64,000 nt of DNA from positions 310,001-374,000 of the forward strand of contig CAVXGT010000006.1 of assembly GCA_963761475.1 (NCBI GenBank), read 5' to 3'. The position numbers and the translations under genes were made by a program. This stretch comes from Ga0077555 sp963761475. Lineage in GTDB: Bacteria; Pseudomonadota; Alphaproteobacteria; Rhizobiales; Hyphomicrobiaceae. Below are positions 61,035 through 64,000 of this stretch, in pieces. Each line of letters opens with the position of its first letter. The first letter of the stretch is position 1. The notes under the pieces were generated by a model. That model worked only from the letters and a program-made list of their open reading frames with translations, was not told the DNA's origin and searched no databases.

Positions 61035-61708
61035 TCCTCCCCCGCGTTTGCTTCCGCGACATGGGCGTTGGCCTCCTGCAATGCCGAGCGAGCGGCATCG
61101 ACAAGTCCGCGCACCTCATCCGCCGTGGCATCGTGCGGCACCGACAGGCAGACGAAATCAGCGCCTGCAATGACAAGGTCGTAGACCGCCTCGGGATCCT
61201 CGACCGACATCGCGACGACAGGAACCTCGAAGATCTCGGCCCACCATTCGACCAGCTTGCGCTGCCGCTCGCGCGCCTCCTCGCGCCCCTTGACGAAACT
61301 GGGAATGCCGAAGGCGACGTAGTCCGCGCCGTGCTCGCCAAGCTCCATCGCATCGTCACGCGAACGCCCGGCATCGGCTCCGAGGATAGACCGCCCTCCG
61401 AGCCACGCTCGTGCCGCCTCGAGTGCCTCGCGTGGCTTGTCGCCAACCGTGAGATGCACGCCGTCGGCGCGCAGCGTCCGCGCCAATTCGGCCTCGCCTT
61501 CGAGCAGCATCGCAACACCGGCCTTCTGCCCCAACGCCACCATCGATCCGGCGCTGGCAGCGGTCATCGGCTCTCCGACACCGCTTGATAGGACGATGGA
61601 TGCGATTTTTCCGCCTTCGAGAGCGGCGGCCAGCAGGTCTTCGCCACGCCCGCCGGCAACGAAGGCGAGCATCAGTTGGGCGGGTGGTCGGGGCGGTGCT
61701 TCTGGCAT
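61031..61708 (-). CDS. ThiE/TenI-family thiamine phosphate synthase-like protein
   Basis: A 225-residue TIM barrel of the ThiE/TenI family, which joins the thiazole and pyrimidine halves of thiamine or, in TenI, isomerises the thiazole. LRADGVHLTVGDK, ADYVAFGIPSF, VVAMSVEDPE and GADFVCLSVP align to the family strands, but the phosphate loop DGVHLGQED is changed to DGVHLTVGD and the conserved GPIFPT-like turn is absent. The synthase activity is doubtful. Start 61708 is uncertain, with no clear ribosome binding site. It is upstream of, and coupled to, the SEL1 gene. Confidence 0.75.
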   Translation of the reverse strand: MPEAPPRPPAQLMLAFVAGGRGEDLLAAALEGGKIASIVLSSGVGEPMTAASAGSMVALGQKAGVAMLLEGEAELARTLRADGVHLTVGDKPREALEAARAWLGGRSILGADAGRSRDDAMELGEHGADYVAFGIPSFVKGREEARERQRKLVEWWAEIFEVPVVAMSVEDPEAVYDLVIAGADFVCLSVPHDATADEVRGLVDAARSALQEANAHVAEANAGEE

Positions 61709-61836
61709 CGGTCTACGATCTGGAGGCTGAGAGGATGGTCGGTCCCTATCGGGGCGAATTGCGGCAAAACCGTGGGAGGCTGCCTGGCGCGAGGCGTCAT
61801 CGGGTACGGAGGGCAGGGGCCCCGATCTACGGTGCC

Positions 61837-61868
61837 CCAAAAAAGAAAGGGAGCCGCAGGGCTCCCTT
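61837..61868 (-). terminator. Rho-independent terminator of ctrA
   Basis: A perfect 9-bp stem (AAGGGAGCC at 61847-61855 with GGCTCCCTT at 61860-61868) and a 4-nt loop, followed on the minus strand by TTTCTTTTTT. It lies 53 bases past the ctrA stop and separates ctrA from thiE. Confidence 0.92.
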
Positions 61869-61921
61869 CTTTTCGGTCGAAATCGCACGGCGCTCTCGGG
61901 GAAGAGGCCGATCAAGCTCGA

Positions 61922-62620
61922 TCAAGCAGCAACCGTACCTTCATCGCTCGGATCGCGCAGCACGTAGCCACGGCCCCAAACGGTTTCGATGTAGTGCTTG
62001 CCACCGGTTGCCGTCTGCAGCTTCTTGCGCAGCTTGCAGATGAACACGTCGATGATCTTGAGTTCCGGCTCGTCCATGCCGCCGTAGAGATGGTTGAGGA
62101 ACATCTCCTTGGTCAGCGTGGTGCCCTTCCTGAGCGAGAGCAGTTCGAGCATCTGGTACTCTTTGCCGGTCAAGTGCACGCGCTGGCTGTTCACCTCGAC
62201 TGTCTTGGTGTCGAGGTTCACGCGCAGCTCGCCGGTCTCGATCACCGACTGGGCGTGTCCCTTGGACCTGCGGACAATGGCATGAATTCGGGCCACCAGC
62301 TCGTCCTTGTGGAATGGCTTGGTCATGTAGTCGTCGGCTCCGAAGCCGAGACCCTTGACCTTGTCGTCTATCTGCGCAAGCCCCGACAGAATGAGGATCG
62401 GCGTTTGCACCTTCGAGACACGGAGCGTCTTCAAGACGTCATAGCCGCTCATGTCCGGAAGATTAATGTCCAGAAGAATAATATCATAATCATACAGTTT
62501 GCCAAGATCGACCCCTTCCTCGCCAAGGTCGGTCGTGTAGACGTTAAATCCTTCGGACTGGAGCATCAGCTCGATGCTCTGTGCCGTCGCATTGTCGTCC
62601 TCGATCAAAAGGACCCGCAT
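61922..62620 (-). CDS. ctrA: cell cycle response regulator CtrA
   Basis: A 232-residue OmpR-type response regulator, the master cell-cycle and development regulator of Alphaproteobacteria. Receiver domain: acidic pocket IEDDN, phosphorylation site Asp51 in IILLDINLPD, conserved Lys in TKPFH. The C-terminal winged helix includes LTGKEYQMLELLSLRKG and the recognition region DVFICKLRKKL. It is phosphorylated via CckA-ChpT and binds TTAA-N7-TTAA sites. ATG 62620 follows AGAGAGG. It lies divergent from fliJ over a 0.8-kb regulatory gap, as in relatives. Confidence 0.98.
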   Translation of the reverse strand: MRVLLIEDDNATAQSIELMLQSEGFNVYTTDLGEEGVDLGKLYDYDIILLDINLPDMSGYDVLKTLRVSKVQTPILILSGLAQIDDKVKGLGFGADDYMTKPFHKDELVARIHAIVRRSKGHAQSVIETGELRVNLDTKTVEVNSQRVHLTGKEYQMLELLSLRKGTTLTKEMFLNHLYGGMDEPELKIIDVFICKLRKKLQTATGGKHYIETVWGRGYVLRDPSDEGTVAA

Positions 62621-63420
62621 ATTCAGCCTCTCTTCCCCGATCTGCCGCCAGACCCGCTGCCCAACCTCTTTACGCATCGTGTCGGGTCTCATCATCCCGG
62701 CACATTCATGTTTTAGAAATGTAGGGCCCAGAAGTTAACAATTCGTCTTTGCCAAGACCCGTCCGCTCCACCAACACGTTCGATCCCGTTTACTCAACCT
62801 CGCGTCGCACCACACTTTTTGGGGCCACAAACCAGTGGCCAGCCATAGAAAACGCGCGGTGAGCGATGTTCACCTCGTTGACCCGACAATTTCATGTGAA
62901 CGCAACTGGCGAGAGCGGCCGGAAGATGGACATGCGGCTCCGCGTCTCGAAGGTAGTCGGGGATTACTAGCTGATTTGCGCATTTGTCCCTAGTCAGAAT
63001 TGCAGCTCTGGGCGGCGATTCGCGATCCATCCCTGATCCGAAAGGCGCGCCATTGGCCAAGCGACGCTGGTGGGGTGAAATTAAAAAACATCAGTAAAAC
63101 AGCGGCATAAGGAGGGACTGGTCGGCTATGGGGGCGGTCGAGAGTGATTCGTCGGGCTGGCAGGTGTGTCAACATTGAGGACGATCGCCTGCAATCGGCG
63201 CGCGAGCGTTGCTTTACCGCAACTTAAGGCCAATAGGGCATGCTCACCCTCACTCGATGGCGTCCCGGCGAGGGAGTGCCTGGGCTTGTTTTGTGCCGAA
63301 TTCGAACGCTCCAGGTAGCGTTGGTCTTGCGCAAGGCGAGCAAGGCATCCTAAATAGATGGCACGAAAGTTGAATTTAAGGCCGGCGTAGAGTTCATCGA
63401 GCGAGTGGGGGTTTTGCGTC
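62621..63420. promoter_or_regulatory. long ctrA-fliJ regulatory region
   Basis: 800 bases between divergent ctrA and fliJ, with no supported gene. Features seen: two GANTC sites for CcrM methylation (GATTC at 63017-63021 and 63146-63150), the pattern that times ctrA transcription in Caulobacter; a near-match to the CtrA box, TTTA-N7-TTAA at 63213-63227; a GTTAAC sequence at 62733; and AT-rich patches (for example GAAATTAAAAAACATC near 63078). Promoter boxes are not assigned. Confidence 0.55.
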
Positions 63421-63813
63421 ATGAAGCCACGAGAGAGCGCTCTTCGTCTGATGCGGTTCGAAGCCCGCGAGAAGGCACGCAAGGTCTCCGACCTTGAGTC
63501 CATGATTCGCGAGTTCGAGCTGATGATCGACGATCTGGATCGCCAGATCGGCAGCGAAGAGGAGCGGACCGGCGTCCGCGATCTTAAGCACTTTGCCTAT
63601 TCGACGTTTGCCAAGGCAGCGCGTCAGCGGCGTGAGAATTTGCAGACTTCTGTCGATGACCTCAAGGCCAAGCTGGCCCTGGCCGTCGAGGAGCGCGATA
63701 TCGCCGTCGACAACCTCGACAAGATCGATGCCCCGGAAGCCCGCGAGGTGGCCGCTCCCCGCGGACGCCGCGTTGCTGGTGATCGCGGCAATCCGAGCGC
63801 GCTGGCGAGCTGA
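63421..63813 (+). CDS. fliJ: flagellar export protein FliJ-like
   Basis: A 130-residue, almost wholly charged and helical protein: ALRLMRFEAREKARKVSDLE, then ELMIDDLDRQIGSEEERTGV and QTSVDDLKAKLALAVEERD, a two-helix antiparallel coiled coil like FliJ, the chaperone escort that activates the flagellar type III export ATPase FliI. The position divergent from ctrA matches alphaproteobacterial genomes. GGGGG lies about 9 bases before ATG 63421. FliI is not in the window. Confidence 0.82.
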   Translation: MKPRESALRLMRFEAREKARKVSDLESMIREFELMIDDLDRQIGSEEERTGVRDLKHFAYSTFAKAARQRRENLQTSVDDLKAKLALAVEERDIAVDNLDKIDAPEAREVAAPRGRRVAGDRGNPSALAS

Positions 63814-63850
63814 GCCAGCCTAGAAGTCGGCTGCACCGTCCGTCGAATTG

Positions 63851-63895
63851 AAGCCATCATCCCGCGACGATCCAGTCGTCGCGGGATGATGGCTT
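63851..63895. terminator. 20-bp perfect hairpin after fliJ
   Basis: A perfect 20-bp inverted repeat (63851-63870 with 63876-63895) around a 5-nt loop TCCAG, 37 bases past the fliJ stop codon. The following TTTG is a poor T tract, so it may act as a bidirectional or Rho-assisted terminator. The remaining 105 bases to the window edge hold no recognisable gene. Confidence 0.6.
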
Positions 63896-64000
63896 TGTGG
63901 CAATTGCGGCTAGCCTGAAGCCAAAAGCTCCGGTGCTGTGGGTCTGCAATTCGCTCACGTTGAGCCGCCGAGGCGATTGCCCATCGGTCTTTGGCATCGG

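Noticed and set aside
62770..62812. tRNA-like sequence with GTTCGATCC and a CGCACCA end
   Set aside because: The T-arm stem does not pair and no D or anticodon arm fits upstream, so it is not a tRNA.
1..64000. CRISPR arrays, prophage, insertion sequences, rRNA
   Set aside because: No regularly spaced direct repeats, no transposase or integrase, and no phage structural genes were seen.

Overview
The window is a GC-rich alphaproteobacterial chromosome segment, most probably from the order Hyphomicrobiales (Rhizobiales). The markers are a CtrA response regulator divergent from fliJ, an ExoR-like SEL1 protein, a TIGR02301-type protein, a separate petA-petB-petC cytochrome bc1 operon, a molybdopterin-binding/MobA fusion, and several palindromic repeat elements of a kind seen in this order. 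Genus cannot be decided from the sequence. No tRNA, rRNA, CRISPR array, prophage or insertion sequence was recognised. The window reads as ordinary chromosome with many metabolic, cell-envelope and housekeeping genes.

Layout. 0-5 kb: ExoR-like protein, a cytochrome P450, the rplM-rpsI ribosomal operon with a clear terminator, a PaaI-type thioesterase and a secreted protein. 5-9 kb: two crotonase-fold proteins, a glyoxalase-fold protein, a GH114-type protein, two neighbouring CTAG-ended palindromes and a CoA-binding protein. 9-16 kb: pcp-meaB, a large exported PAN/DUF900 hydrolase, a TIR-like protein and a second GH114 protein. 16-20 kb: a tightly packed ygfZ-tag-HD-NUDIX regulator operon divergent from a dihydroorotase. 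20-25 kb: two paralogous L,D-transpeptidases, small envelope proteins and a LysE exporter. 25-35 kb: NUDIX, a SRAP protein lacking its catalytic cysteine, carboxynorspermidine synthase, transporters, a methyltransferase, a DUF4010 membrane protein, tandem Lin0512 proteins and a second LysE. 35-39 kb: coaD, then two cyclophilins, an M23 peptidase and a NamZ-like DUF1343 protein, all four broken by small indels. 39-44 kb: TetR, two GSTs, peroxiredoxin, HAD, dodecin and the Mo-cofactor fusion. 44-52 kb: oxidative catabolism genes (GMC oxidoreductase, luciferase-like monooxygenase with a serine-less alpha/beta hydrolase, hydroxyacid dehydrogenase, acyl-CoA ligase). 52-55 kb: cytochrome bc1 operon. 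55-64 kb: dinB, nitroreductase, zapE, a beta-hydroxyacid dehydrogenase, SEL1-thiE, ctrA and fliJ.

How the genes work together. Three themes stand out. One is envelope and peptidoglycan processing (L,D-transpeptidases, M23, NamZ, periplasmic cyclophilin, SEL1 proteins, GH114). The second is acyl-CoA and small-molecule oxidation feeding the bc1 complex (crotonases, MeaB, acyl-CoA ligase, P450, GMC, luciferase-like monooxygenase). The third is cell-cycle and motility control (ctrA, fliJ, zapE). Several enzymes keep the fold but lack the canonical catalytic residue (SRAP, one alpha/beta hydrolase, one crotonase, the P450 I-helix, the dihydroorotase HxH). The dense indels at 35.9-38.1 kb look more like local sequence errors than natural gene decay. 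No complete undescribed system is evident. The best leads are the CTAG-ended palindromes, the monooxygenase/serine-less hydrolase pair, the Cys-less SRAP protein and the stand-alone TIR-like protein.
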